From Micromonospora cabrerizensis (GTDB lineage: Bacteria > Actinomycetota > Actinomycetes > Mycobacteriales > Micromonosporaceae): 64,000 bases of DNA. Where the stretch lies: assembly GCF_022230955.1 (NCBI RefSeq), contig NZ_JAKKFI010000067.1:62001-126000 (forward strand). Direction: 5' to 3'. Positions 8,891 through 17,654 of this stretch are shown here, piece by piece. The position numbers were made by a program, and so were the translations under genes. The notes beneath the pieces are model-generated. The model searched no databases. It saw only the letters and a list, made by a program, of their open reading frames with translations, and had not been told where the DNA came from. Position 1 is the stretch's first letter, and each line of letters begins with the position of its first letter.

Positions 8891-9089
8891 GGGAGGCAGC
8901 CTGCCAGGCGAAGGGCGCAGTTGTCTCTAGGAGATCAGGACGACGGCGCGTGGCGCGGCCAATCTCACGTCCCGGGCTCGGCGTGCCGCCGCGCGCCGAG
9001 CCGGCCGGTCGCCCTCGTCGGACACCACAACCCATTCAACCGAATCAATTGACATGGCGAACTGACGCTGGAAACATCGAACCGATATC

Positions 9090-9103
9090 TGGGAGCGCTC
9101 CCA
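9090..9103. promoter_or_regulatory. CebR/CelR-type cellulose operator
   Basis: A perfect 14-bp palindrome, TGGGAGCGCTCCCA, lies 47 bp upstream of the cellulase start. It is identical to the operator recognised by the LacI-family repressors CebR (Streptomyces) and CelR (Thermobifida), which release DNA when they bind cello-oligosaccharides such as cellobiose. The position implies that the downstream cellulase is induced by cellulose breakdown products. The repressor gene itself is not in this window. Confidence 0.92.
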
Positions 9104-9150
9104 GGTCAACCGCCACCACTGTTCCACTTCCCGTCCCGGAAGGACTCCCC

Positions 9151-11760
9151 GTGACGCCATCCCGACGCCGCCTCCTGCTGGCCGCGGCGACCACCCTGGC
9201 CCTCACCGGCGCGGGCGCCGGCGCGGCCCACGCCGACCCACCACCGGACGCCCCCGAGCAGATCGACAACGGCGACTTCAGCGCCGGAGTGAGCCCCTGG
9301 TTCTCGTTCGGCACCGGCCCCCTCGCGGTCACCGACGGCCGGCTCTGCACCACCGTCGCGGGCGGGCTGGCCAACCCCTGGGACGCCGGCATCGGCCAGG
9401 ACGGGGTGCCGCTGATCGCGGGCGCCGAATACACCCTCGGCTTCGCCGTCTCCGCCACCCCGGGTGCCGCGGTCAAGGCCGTGCTGCAACTCGGCAGCGC
9501 CCCCTACACCACGTACGCGGCCGTGGACGCCAGCGCGACCGGCACCGTCCAGCGGGTCGAGCAGACCTTCACCGTCCCGGACGACAACCCGAACGCTCAA
9601 CTGATCTTCCAGGTCGGCGGCTCCCCCGAGACGCAGACCATCTGCCTGGACGACGTCTCACTGCGCGGCGGTGAGCCACCCGAGCCGTACGAGCCGGACA
9701 CCGGGCCACGGGTGCGCGTCAACCAGGTCGGCTACCTGCCCGGCGGCCCGAAGAACGCCACCGTCGTCACCGAGGCCACCGAGGCGCTGCCCTGGCAGCT
9801 CCGCTCGGCCGCCGGCACCGTCGTGGCCAGTGGCAGCACCACCGCACGTGGCGTCGACGCCGCCTCCGGGCAGAACGTGCAGACCGTCGACTTCTCCAGC
9901 TACCGCACCCCCGGCACCGGGCTGACGCTCACCGTGGACGGCGAGACCAGCCACCCGTTCGACATCTCCGGGGCCCTCTACGACCAGCTGCGCTCCGACT
10001 CCCTGCAGTTCTTCTACGCCCAGCGCAGCGGCATCGCCATCGACGGCGACCTGATTGGCGACGAGTACGCCCGCCCCGCCGGCCACCTCGGCGTCGCACC
10101 CAACCAGGGCGACACCAACGTGCCGTGCCAGCCGGGCGTCTGCGACTACTCACTGGACGTGCGCGGCGGCTGGTACGACGCCGGCGACCACGGCAAGTAC
10201 GTGGTCAACGGCGGAATCGCCACCTACCAGCTGCTCAACACGTTCGAGCGGACCAGGACGGCGGCCACCGCGGCCGGCGGCGCCGAGCTGGGCGACAGCA
10301 CCCTGCGCGTCCCCGAGCGCGGCAACGCCGTGCCGGACATCCTCGACGAGGCCCGCTGGGAGCTGGAGTTCCTGCTGCGCATGCAGGTGCCGGCCGGCAA
10401 GCCCCTCGCCGGCATGGTCCACCACAAGATCCACGACCAGAACTGGACCGGTCTGCCACTCTCCCCGCACGACGACCCGCAGCCGCGCGAGCTGCACCCG
10501 CCGTCGACCGCGGCCACCCTCAACCTGGCCGCCACCGCCGCCCAGTGCGCGCGGCTCTTCGCCCCCTACGACGCGGCGTTCGCCAGCCGCTGCGGCACTG
10601 CCGCGAAGACGGCCTACGCCGCGGCCAAGGCCCACCCCGCGGTGTACGCCAGCCCGACCGACGGCACCGGCGGCGGCGCGTACGACGACAGCAACGTCAC
10701 CGACGAGTTCTACTGGGCGGCGGCCGAGCTGTACCTCACCACCGGGGCGCAGACCTACCTGACCGACCTGACCGCGTCGCCGCACCACACCGGTGACGTG
10801 TTCGAGCCCCGCGGCTTCGGCTGGCAGAGCGTTGCCGCGCTGGGTCGCCTCGACCTGGCCACCGTGCCGAACGGGCTGCCCGCCGCCGACCTGGCCCGTG
10901 TCCGTGCCTCGGTCACCGCCGCCGCCGACAGCCACCTCGCCGAGCTGCGCCGACAGGCGTACGGGCTGCCGATGCCCGGTGACGCCAACAGCTACTTCTG
11001 GGGTGGCAACAGCAACGTCATCAACAACGCGGTCGTGCTGGCCACCGCCTTCGACCTGACCCGCAACCCCGTCTACCGCGACGGCGCCGTGCAGGCCGTG
11101 GACTACATCCTCGGTCGCAACGCCCTGAACATCTCCTACGTCACCGGGTGGGGCGAGCACGCGGCGCAGAACCAGCACAGCAGGATCTTCGGCCACCAGC
11201 TCGACCCGAGCCTGCCCCGTCCGCCCGCCGGCTCCCTCGCCGGTGGCCCGAACGCCGCGCTCCAGGACCCGTTCGCGGCGCAACTGCTCGCCGGCTGCGC
11301 CCCGATGTTCTGCTACGTCGACGACATCAACTCGTACGCGACCAACGAGGTGGCGATCAACTGGAACTCGGCGCTGGCCTGGATCGCCTCGTTCCTGGCC
11401 GACCAGGGTGACGCCGGGGCGGTGCCGGCCACCACCTGCTCGGTGAACTACACCAACTACGGCGCCTGGCAGGGCGGCACCGGGTTCACCGCCCAGCTGA
11501 CCATCCGCAACACCGGTGCCACTGCCGTCAACGGCTGGAACGTGCGGTTCGCGTTCACCGGCGACCAGCGGGTCCGCGAGGCGTGGTTGGCGAAGGTCAC
11601 CCAGGCCGGCTCGACGGTGACCGCGCGCAACGAGTCACACAACGCCAAGATCGCACCCGGCGGCACGGTGACGTTCGGCTTCAACGCGACGACGGCCGGC
11701 GGCGCCAACCCCGCTCCGGGCCTGATCACGGTCAACGGGGGAGCCTGCACCCTCTCCTGA
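9151..11760 (+). CDS. Secreted GH9 cellulase with CBM4/9-like and CBM2 modules
   Basis: The 869-residue enzyme hydrolyses beta-1,4-glucan outside the cell. A signal peptide (RRRLLLAAATTLALTG, cleavage near AHA-D at residue 28) leads to a CBM4/9-like module (about 37-175), a CelD-type Ig-like domain (about 183-270, starting RVRVNQVGYLPGG), and a GH9 (alpha/alpha)6-barrel (about 278-750). Catalytic signatures are GGWYDAGDHGKYV near 338, where aspartate acts as base, and the DDINSYATNEVAINWNS block near 723 with the acid glutamate. A CBM2 module with paired cysteines closes the protein (about 765-869). The GTG start has a GGAAGGA site. A CebR/CelR box precedes it. Confidence 0.95.
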   Translation: MTPSRRRLLLAAATTLALTGAGAGAAHADPPPDAPEQIDNGDFSAGVSPWFSFGTGPLAVTDGRLCTTVAGGLANPWDAGIGQDGVPLIAGAEYTLGFAVSATPGAAVKAVLQLGSAPYTTYAAVDASATGTVQRVEQTFTVPDDNPNAQLIFQVGGSPETQTICLDDVSLRGGEPPEPYEPDTGPRVRVNQVGYLPGGPKNATVVTEATEALPWQLRSAAGTVVASGSTTARGVDAASGQNVQTVDFSSYRTPGTGLTLTVDGETSHPFDISGALYDQLRSDSLQFFYAQRSGIAIDGDLIGDEYARPAGHLGVAPNQGDTNVPCQPGVCDYSLDVRGGWYDAGDHGKYVVNGGIATYQLLNTFERTRTAATAAGGAELGDSTLRVPERGNAVPDILDEARWELEFLLRMQVPAGKPLAGMVHHKIHDQNWTGLPLSPHDDPQPRELHPPSTAATLNLAATAAQCARLFAPYDAAFASRCGTAAKTAYAAAKAHPAVYASPTDGTGGGAYDDSNVTDEFYWAAAELYLTTGAQTYLTDLTASPHHTGDVFEPRGFGWQSVAALGRLDLATVPNGLPAADLARVRASVTAAADSHLAELRRQAYGLPMPGDANSYFWGGNSNVINNAVVLATAFDLTRNPVYRDGAVQAVDYILGRNALNISYVTGWGEHAAQNQHSRIFGHQLDPSLPRPPAGSLAGGPNAALQDPFAAQLLAGCAPMFCYVDDINSYATNEVAINWNSALAWIASFLADQGDAGAVPATTCSVNYTNYGAWQGGTGFTAQLTIRNTGATAVNGWNVRFAFTGDQRVREAWLAKVTQAGSTVTARNESHNAKIAPGGTVTFGFNATTAGGANPAPGLITVNGGACTLS

Positions 11761-11770
11761 CCGATCCTCG

Positions 11771-11811
11771 TCGAGCCGGTGGCCTCCCGACCGGGGAGGT
11801 CATCGGCTCGA
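11771..11811 (+). terminator. Hairpin terminator after the cellulase
   Basis: Eleven bases after the cellulase stop, TCGAGCCG at 11771-11778 pairs with CGGCTCGA at 11804-11811. An inner CCTCCC/GGGAGG stem extends the structure with two mismatches, leaving a short loop. No T-tract follows. Confidence 0.65.
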
Positions 11812-11871
11812 CTGGACCGGCGTACCGACCGAGTGCTCGAAGACCTCTCCCGTGCACAGTCGCCGAATCTG

Positions 11872-11891
11872 TCGTACACCTGTTCTATCGT
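11872..11891 (+). promoter_or_regulatory. Degenerate SOS (LexA) box overlapping a leaderless -10
   Basis: TCGTACACCTGTTCTA at 11872-11887 matches the actinobacterial SOS consensus TCGAAC-N4-GTTCGA in ten of twelve fixed positions. It overlaps a -10-like TATCGT at 11886-11891, which ends 6 nt before the ATG at 11898. No ribosome-binding site lies between, so the mRNA is probably leaderless. LexA bound here would block transcription directly. Confidence 0.55.
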
Positions 11892-11897
11892 CAGTCC

Positions 11898-13148
11898 ATG
11901 GTGGAGGGGTTGGCGCAGGCGGAGGCGGCGGTTGTCGACTGCCTCGACGCCTCGACGTGGGCTCTTCCGGAGCACGACCTCGTCGCGGCCCTCGACGCCG
12001 CGCACCGGCTCGAACACCGCCTGGCCGCAGTCAAGCTGAGCCTCGTGCGCGAGCTTGACGGCCGAGGCACCGCGACCGCGCAGGGCGCGTCCTCGACGGC
12101 CGTGTGGCTGCGCGACCGTCTGCGGCTCAGCGTCTCCGCAGCTCGCCGCCTGGTCGATCTGGCCGGCGCGTTGGACGCCGGAGCGCCCGGGGTGCGCGCT
12201 GCTCTGGCCAGCGGGGTTGTCAGCGTGGAGCAGGCCCGGGTCATCGGCGACACGGTCCGCACGGTGCACACGGCCGCCGGCGCCGAGGCGGCCGAGAAGG
12301 CCGTCGGCGTCCTGGTCGAGTGGGCCGGGCAGTTCGAGCCGACCCTGCTGCGCAAGCTCGGCACCCGCATCCTCGATCACGTCGCTCCGGACGTCGCCGA
12401 AGCCGCCGCCCGGGCGGCGTTGGAGGCCGAGGCGCGCCGGGCCTGCCGCGACCGTCACGTCACCCTGTCCGAGCTACGGGACGGCCGGCTGCGACTGTCC
12501 GGCAGCCTCGACGCCGAGGCGGCCGGGCTGTTGCGCGCCGCGATCGATCCGTTGACCACACCGTCCGGTCCGGACGATCCGCGTTCTCCTGGGCAACGCC
12601 GGCACGACGCGCTCGCAGACCTCTGCCGGCTTGCCCTGCGCACCGGCGAGCTGCCCGAGCACGGCGGCGACCCCGCCCAGATCGTCGTCACCACCAGCTT
12701 CGAGACGTTGGCCCGACAGCTCGACGCCGGCACGCTCGACACCGACCTGCGGCTCATGCCGGAGACGGTGCGCCGACTCGCCTGCGACGCGGCGATTCTG
12801 CCCGCCGTCCTCGGCGGCGCCGGTCAGACGCTCGACGTGGGCAGGCAGCGCCGGCTCGTCACCGGCCCACTCCGCCGCGCCCTGGTCCTGCGCGACCGAG
12901 GCTGCGCCTTCCCGGGCTGCGACCGGCCGCCCCGCTGGTGCGACGCCCACCACATCCACCACTGGGCCGACGGCGGCAGCACCAGCCTGACCAACGCCGT
13001 GCTGCTCTGCGCCCACCATCACCGACACGTCCACCGGGGCGAGTGGACCGTCCGGCTCGGTGGAGACGGTCACCCCGAATTCCTTCCGCCGGCCTGGCTC
13101 GACCCCGACCGGGTCCCCCGCCGCAACCAGTACCACCGGCGGACGTGA
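11898..13148 (+). CDS. DUF222 / HNH endonuclease (13E12 repeat-like) protein
   Basis: The 416-residue protein pairs an N-terminal helical DUF222 region with a C-terminal HNH nuclease domain. The HNH part at about residues 335-380 shows CAFPGCDRPPRWCDAHHIHH, then a WADGG turn and LLCAHHHRHVH, giving the zinc-binding cysteines and catalytic histidines. The family is very common in actinobacteria and corresponds to the 13E12 repeat proteins of Mycobacterium tuberculosis, some of which are known to be LexA-regulated. The molecular role is uncertain; many copies may be parts of selfish or intron-related elements, others host genes. Start ATG at 11898 is supported by the promoter geometry. Confidence 0.88.
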   Translation: MVEGLAQAEAAVVDCLDASTWALPEHDLVAALDAAHRLEHRLAAVKLSLVRELDGRGTATAQGASSTAVWLRDRLRLSVSAARRLVDLAGALDAGAPGVRAALASGVVSVEQARVIGDTVRTVHTAAGAEAAEKAVGVLVEWAGQFEPTLLRKLGTRILDHVAPDVAEAAARAALEAEARRACRDRHVTLSELRDGRLRLSGSLDAEAAGLLRAAIDPLTTPSGPDDPRSPGQRRHDALADLCRLALRTGELPEHGGDPAQIVVTTSFETLARQLDAGTLDTDLRLMPETVRRLACDAAILPAVLGGAGQTLDVGRQRRLVTGPLRRALVLRDRGCAFPGCDRPPRWCDAHHIHHWADGGSTSLTNAVLLCAHHHRHVHRGEWTVRLGGDGHPEFLPPAWLDPDRVPRRNQYHRRT

Positions 13149-13412
13149 CACCCCCATGGTCGGGCCCAGCCCCGGTCCCGGCCCCGAGCCCCAGCCGCCG
13201 CCGAACCAGCCGCCTCCGAACAGGCCCCAGCCGCCAAGGCACCGGAGCCGCCAACCAAACCCCAGCTGCGACCAGACCGCAGCCCGGCAAGCGGGTCGCC
13301 GCCGGCCAGACGAGCTGAAGACTGGCCGTGACGCTTGGCGCACCGCGCGGGACACCGGCGGGCTGTGACGGACGCCGCACCCAGCGGGGCATCGGTGAGC
13401 ATCCGCCGGTCC

Positions 13413-13418
13413 TACCGT
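13413..13418 (+). promoter_or_regulatory. -10-like box for a leaderless MFS transporter mRNA
   Basis: TACCGT ends 6 nt before the GTG at 13425. With no clear ribosome-binding site, this spacing suggests transcription starts at the codon itself, and it favours that start over GTGs at 13365 and 13395. Confidence 0.45.
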
Positions 13419-13424
13419 CGAGGT

Positions 13425-14687
13425 GTGGGCACCACGGCGGAGGTTCGCGGCCGTTGGCGGTCGCTGTCGCCGCTGCCGCCGCCCGGTCGGCTGCGCACCC
13501 TCTCACTGGCCACCCTCGCCAACACGGTCGGCCTCGGGCTGTGGGTGACCGGTGTGGCGCTCTACCTCACCCGCGCCGTGGGGCTGACCCCGACCGAGGT
13601 GGGGCTCGGGCTCACTCTCGCCGGCCTGGTCGGGCTCACTGCCAGCGTGCCCCTCGGCGGGCTGGCCGACCGACGTGACCCCCGCAGCCTCCGCGCCGTC
13701 CTGCAACTGGCGCAGGCCGCCGTCGCCGCCGCGTACCTGCTGGTCGGCTCTTTCCCGGCCTTTCTGCTGGTGGCCACACTGGACGCTCTGCTGATCTCCG
13801 GCAACCTGGCCGTCCGCGCCGCGCTGGTCGCGGCGGTAGGCGGCCCCGAGGGCCGGGTGCACGCCTTCGCCACCCTGCGTGCGGTGGCCAACCTGGGCGT
13901 GGCGCTCGGCGCGGGGCTGGCCGCGTTCGCGCTGGTCGCGGACACCGGGTGGGCGTACCGGTTGCTGGTGCTCGGCAACGTCGCCACCTATCTGGTCTCG
14001 GCGGCGCTGATCATGCGACTGCCGGCGTACCCGCCGGCGGAACGGTCGGTGCGGCAGAGAGCCGGCCGGGCGCTGCGCGACGGGCCGTTCCTCGCCGTCG
14101 TCGGTGCCTCGGCGGTGCTCTCCGTGCACCACGTGGCGTTGACGCTGGTGCTGCCGCTGTGGGTGGTGGCGCACACCGACGCGCCTCTGGTGACGGTCTC
14201 CGCCGTCCTCCTGGTCAACACGCTGCTCACCGTGCTGCTGGCCGTACGGCTGAGCAGGGGCGCCCGGCACGCGGCGCCGGCGGCGGCGACGATGCGCCGG
14301 GCCGGGCTGGTGCTCGCGGCCGGGATGCTGCTCTGGGCCGCGACCGCCGTCGTGCCCACCACGGCGGCGGTCGGCCTGCTGCTGGTCGCGACGGTGATCT
14401 ACACCCTGGGCGACCTGTGGCACGCCGGGGCCGGGGCGGCGCTGGCCTACGACCTCGCCGCCCCGGACGCCCTCGGCGCCTACCAGGGGGTCGACGGACT
14501 GCTCGCCGGGCTGGTCCGCGCGGCCGGCCCGGCCCTGCTGACCTGGTTGATCATCGACGGCGGCCCGGTCGGCTGGCTGGCGTTGGCGGGGCTGCTCGCG
14601 CTCACCGGCCTCGCCGTGCCGCCGCTCACCCGACACGCCCTGGCCGACCGCGCCGACCACGCCGACCAGGCACCGCACCCGGGCTGA
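13425..14687 (+). CDS. MFS family transporter
   Basis: The 420-residue protein has about 12 membrane segments in two halves, beginning LRTLSLATLANTVGLGLWVTGVALYL. The loop between segments 2 and 3 reads PLGGLADRRDPR, the MFS motif A variant GxLADRxxxR. It is likely a drug or metabolite exporter driven by proton exchange; no substrate can be named. The frame extends upstream to 13335, and GTGs at 13365 or 13395 are alternatives, but 13425 fits a leaderless promoter. It converges on the zinc-finger/antiporter operon with only 3 bp between. Confidence 0.88.
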   Translation: MGTTAEVRGRWRSLSPLPPPGRLRTLSLATLANTVGLGLWVTGVALYLTRAVGLTPTEVGLGLTLAGLVGLTASVPLGGLADRRDPRSLRAVLQLAQAAVAAAYLLVGSFPAFLLVATLDALLISGNLAVRAALVAAVGGPEGRVHAFATLRAVANLGVALGAGLAAFALVADTGWAYRLLVLGNVATYLVSAALIMRLPAYPPAERSVRQRAGRALRDGPFLAVVGASAVLSVHHVALTLVLPLWVVAHTDAPLVTVSAVLLVNTLLTVLLAVRLSRGARHAAPAAATMRRAGLVLAAGMLLWAATAVVPTTAAVGLLLVATVIYTLGDLWHAGAGAALAYDLAAPDALGAYQGVDGLLAGLVRAAGPALLTWLIIDGGPVGWLALAGLLALTGLAVPPLTRHALADRADHADQAPHPG

Positions 14688-14690
14688 CGG

Positions 14691-14948
14691 TCAGCCGATC
14701 TCCTCGTCGACGAAGCACCATCGCCAGGCCTCGCCGGGCTGCGCCGAGCGGATCACCGGGTGGCCGGTGGACGCGAAGTGCTTGCTCGCGTGCTGGTTCG
14801 GCGACGAGTCGCAGCAGCCGACCTGCCCACAGCTCAGGCAGGTGCGCAGGTGCACCCAGTAGGTCTCGCCGTCGGCGACGCAGTCCTCGCACTCGTCGGG
14901 GGTGCGCGCCTCGGCGGCACCCGCCTCGCTCAGGTGCTGACAGCTCAC
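14691..14948 (-). CDS. UBP-type zinc finger protein
   Basis: This 85-residue protein is little more than a UBP (ubiquitin-binding) zinc finger: CEDC at residues 20-23, CLSCGQVGCCDSSPNQHASKH in the middle, and a HPVIRSAQPGEAWRWCF tail that corresponds to the ubiquitin-pocket region of the eukaryotic domain. Bacteria of this group lack ubiquitin, so the ligand is unknown; a free protein C-terminus is a reasonable guess. Its GTG start overlaps the stop codon of the upstream antiporter gene (GTGA), so the two are translationally coupled and probably act together. Confidence 0.9.
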   Translation of the reverse strand: MSCQHLSEAGAAEARTPDECEDCVADGETYWVHLRTCLSCGQVGCCDSSPNQHASKHFASTGHPVIRSAQPGEAWRWCFVDEEIG

Positions 14949-16516
14949 TTTCCGACCTCCCTCAGCAACGACTCCTCCAGGTCCAGGTCACGATAGGCCT
15001 GCACCAGCACCTCCTCAGGGATCCGACCGTCGTCCCGGGCAGCCCGGAACACGTCCCGCTCGGCGTCGATCATCTTTTGTCGCAACCGACCGTACGCCTG
15101 CGACGGGGTCTCCCGCTCGGTGCCACCGAGCCGCTCCCACGCCATGTTGGTGCGGTCCTCCACCGCTCGGCGCAGCCGGTCCACCACCGCGTCCGGGGCG
15201 CTGTCGGCCAGCTCGTCGAGACGCTCCTGGGCAGCACGGCTGGCCTGCTGCTGCACACCGGCCGCGGACAGCGCGTCCTGCACCGGGTCGTCCTGCGGCA
15301 GCTTCAACCGACGGGCGACCAGCGGCAGCGTGGCGCCCTGGCCGACCAGCGTGAAGACGATCACCGCGAAGGCCAACCAGATGAACAGAGCCCGGGGGTA
15401 CGACTCGCCGTCGGCCAGGGTCAGCGGCAGCGCGAGCGCGGCGGCCAGGGTCACCACGCCACGCATCCCGGCCCAGCCGATGATGATCGGGAACTTCGGC
15501 GACAGCCGGGCATCGCGTCGGCGGACCCGGGGCACCAAACGAGCCAGGTAGGTGGCCGGGAAGAGCCAGATGAACCGGGTCAGGAAGACGGTGGCAAGCA
15601 CCGCGAAGGTGACCAGGATGAGCGAGCCGATCGGCTCGTCGAGGTCGCGCAGCACCTCCCGCAGTTGGAGCCCGACCAGCAGGAAGACCAGGCCCTCCAG
15701 CAGGAACCGGACCAGCCGCCAGAACGCGCCGATCTGCAACCGGGACGCCGCCGACAGCAACTGCGGCAGCTTGTGCCCGAGCACCAGACCGGTGACGACC
15801 ACCGCGACCACGCCCGAGGCGTGCAGGTGCTCGGCGGTGAACACCACCGCGAACGGAATGATCAACGACAGCGCGTTGTCCAGCAGCGGGTCGCTGATCC
15901 GCCGGTGCAGGAACCCGAAGACCAGCGCGCCGAGCGCCCCGATCAGGATGCCGCCGCCGGTGGACCGCAGCACCTCGATGGCGATCTGGCCCGTGCCGAC
16001 CGCCGAGCCGATGGTGGCCATCGTCGCGACCCGCAGCAGCACCAGCGCCGTCGCGTCGTTGACCAGGCTCTCCCCCTCCAGGATCGTGACGACCCGGCGG
16101 GGCAGGCCCACCCGCCGGGCCACCGCGGTGGCGGCCACGGCGTCCGGCGGGGCGACCACCGCGCCGAGGGCCAGGCAGATCGCGAACGGCAACTGCGGCA
16201 GCAGCAGGTGCAGCACCAACCCGACCACGAACGCGGTGAACAGCACCAGGCCGACCGCCAGCAGCAGGATCGGCCGGATGTTGTTCTTGAACGCCGGCAC
16301 CGAGGTCTCCAGCGCCGCCACGTAGAGCAGCGGCGGCAGGATGCCGACCAGCACCAGCTCCGGGTCGAGTTCGACCTGTGGGAAGCCCGGCACGAACGAG
16401 AGCGCCAGACCGAGTACGACCAGCACGATCGGCGCAAGCAGGCCGAGCCGGCGGGCCAGCGCGGCACCCAGGGTGGCGATCGCCAGGAAGACGACGACCG
16501 GAAACAGGCTTTCCAT
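14945..16516 (-). CDS. Na+/H+ antiporter, CPA1 (NhaP) family
   Basis: The 523-residue membrane protein exchanges sodium (or potassium) for protons and helps in pH and salt control. It has 12-13 hydrophobic segments over the first 400 residues. The CPA1 core motif GAVVAPPDAVAATAVARR lies around residues 137-155 and LEGESLVNDATALV follows, with the acidic pair that binds the ion. A cytosolic tail of about 120 residues contains charged helices and may be regulatory. A TAGGCT box lies 8 nt before the ATG, consistent with a very short leader. The UBP zinc-finger gene overlaps its 3' end. Confidence 0.92.
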   Translation of the reverse strand: MESLFPVVVFLAIATLGAALARRLGLLAPIVLVVLGLALSFVPGFPQVELDPELVLVGILPPLLYVAALETSVPAFKNNIRPILLLAVGLVLFTAFVVGLVLHLLLPQLPFAICLALGAVVAPPDAVAATAVARRVGLPRRVVTILEGESLVNDATALVLLRVATMATIGSAVGTGQIAIEVLRSTGGGILIGALGALVFGFLHRRISDPLLDNALSLIIPFAVVFTAEHLHASGVVAVVVTGLVLGHKLPQLLSAASRLQIGAFWRLVRFLLEGLVFLLVGLQLREVLRDLDEPIGSLILVTFAVLATVFLTRFIWLFPATYLARLVPRVRRRDARLSPKFPIIIGWAGMRGVVTLAAALALPLTLADGESYPRALFIWLAFAVIVFTLVGQGATLPLVARRLKLPQDDPVQDALSAAGVQQQASRAAQERLDELADSAPDAVVDRLRRAVEDRTNMAWERLGGTERETPSQAYGRLRQKMIDAERDVFRAARDDGRIPEEVLVQAYRDLDLEESLLREVGK

Positions 16517-16554
16517 GGGGTACGAGCCTAGGGGTCCGTGGATTCAGCCCTCGA

Positions 16555-17520
16555 TCAGGCGGTTGGGCGCAACTTCGGCAGCACCTCGGCGCCGAACGCG
16601 TCGATGAAACCGCGCTGCTCCTGCCCGACGTGGTGAATGGCGATCTGGTCGAAGCCGAGTTCGACGTACTCCTCCAACCAGCCGACCTGCCGACCCAGGT
16701 CCGCGGACACGTTGACCACCTCGGCGACCCGCTGCGCCGGCACGTCGGCGGAGACCGCGTCGAAGTGCTCGGCGGTCTCCAGGTCCCAGCAGACCGGCGG
16801 GGCGAAGACGTTGCTGCGCCACTGGTCGTGGGCGATGGCTTCGGCCTGCGCCTGCTCCGGCGCCCAGGAGACGTGCACCTGCAGGTGCAGTGGCCCGCGC
16901 CCACCGGCGTCCCGGTACGCGTCGATCATCTCGCGCAGGTGTGCCGTCGGGGCGTTCACGGTGATCAGCCCGTCCGCCCACTCGGCGCACCAGCGGGCGG
17001 TGGCCACGCTGACGGCGGCGCCGACCAACGCGGGCGGCTGCTCCGGGCGGGTCCACAGCCGGGCCCGGTCCACCCGGACCAGGCCGTCGTGGCTGACCTC
17101 CTCGCCGGCCAGGAGCGCGCGGATCACGTCCACGCACTCGCGCAGCCGGGCGGCGCGGACGTCCTTGCGCGGCCACGGGTCGCCGGTGATGTGCTCGTTG
17201 CTGGCCTCGCCGGTGCCCAGCGCCGCCCAGAACCGGCCCGGGTACATCGCGCCGAGCGTGCCGATCGCCTGCGCGATGATCGCCGGGTGGTAACGCTGGC
17301 CGGGGGCGTTGACCACGCCGAACGGCATACCGGTGGCCTGCAGTGCGGAGCCCAACCAGGACCAGGCGAAGCCGGACTCGCCCTGTCGGGCGCTCCACGG
17401 CGAGAAGTGGTCGGAGCACATGGCGGCGTCGAACCCGGCCCGCTCGGCGTGCATCACCGCCTCCAGGAGGGCGCGTGGACCGATCTGCTCATGCGAGGCG
17501 TGGAAACCGAACGACGTCAT
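16555..17520 (-). CDS. LLM-class flavin-dependent oxidoreductase (TIGR03885-like)
   Basis: The 321-residue protein is a luciferase-like monooxygenase TIM barrel. The N-terminus TSFGFHASHEQIGPRALLE, then AMCSDHFSPW and GTGEASNEHITGD, resembles the group called probable non-F420 flavinoid oxidoreductases (TIGR03885). Members use reduced flavin (or F420) to oxidise or reduce an unknown compound. The ATG at 17520 is chosen since AGGAAG lies 7 nt upstream; an in-frame ATG at 17526 is less well placed. Between this gene and the dehydrogenase upstream lies a tandem repeat array. Confidence 0.85.
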   Translation of the reverse strand: MTSFGFHASHEQIGPRALLEAVMHAERAGFDAAMCSDHFSPWSARQGESGFAWSWLGSALQATGMPFGVVNAPGQRYHPAIIAQAIGTLGAMYPGRFWAALGTGEASNEHITGDPWPRKDVRAARLRECVDVIRALLAGEEVSHDGLVRVDRARLWTRPEQPPALVGAAVSVATARWCAEWADGLITVNAPTAHLREMIDAYRDAGGRGPLHLQVHVSWAPEQAQAEAIAHDQWRSNVFAPPVCWDLETAEHFDAVSADVPAQRVAEVVNVSADLGRQVGWLEEYVELGFDQIAIHHVGQEQRGFIDAFGAEVLPKLRPTA

Positions 17521-17558
17521 GGGCACACTTCCTACCCACGACGGCGACGGCTGATGCC

Positions 17559-17654
17559 TGCGACCTGTTCGGCGCGCGCGCCTGCGACCTGTTCGGCGCG
17601 CGTGCCCGCGAACTACTCGGCGCGCGCGCCGGCGAACTACTCGGCGTGCGCGCC
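17559..17654. repeat. Four tandem 24-bp repeats
   Basis: Units lie at 17559-17582, 17583-17606, 17607-17630 and 17631-17654. Units 1 and 2 begin TGCGACCTGTTCGG and differ at one base; units 3 and 4 carry GCGAACTACTCGG instead. All end in a GCGYGCGYGCC-type run. The last unit runs into the 3' end of the gabD-like gene and specifies part of its Ala/Gly-rich C-terminus. The array probably arose by slippage or duplication. Confidence 0.85.
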
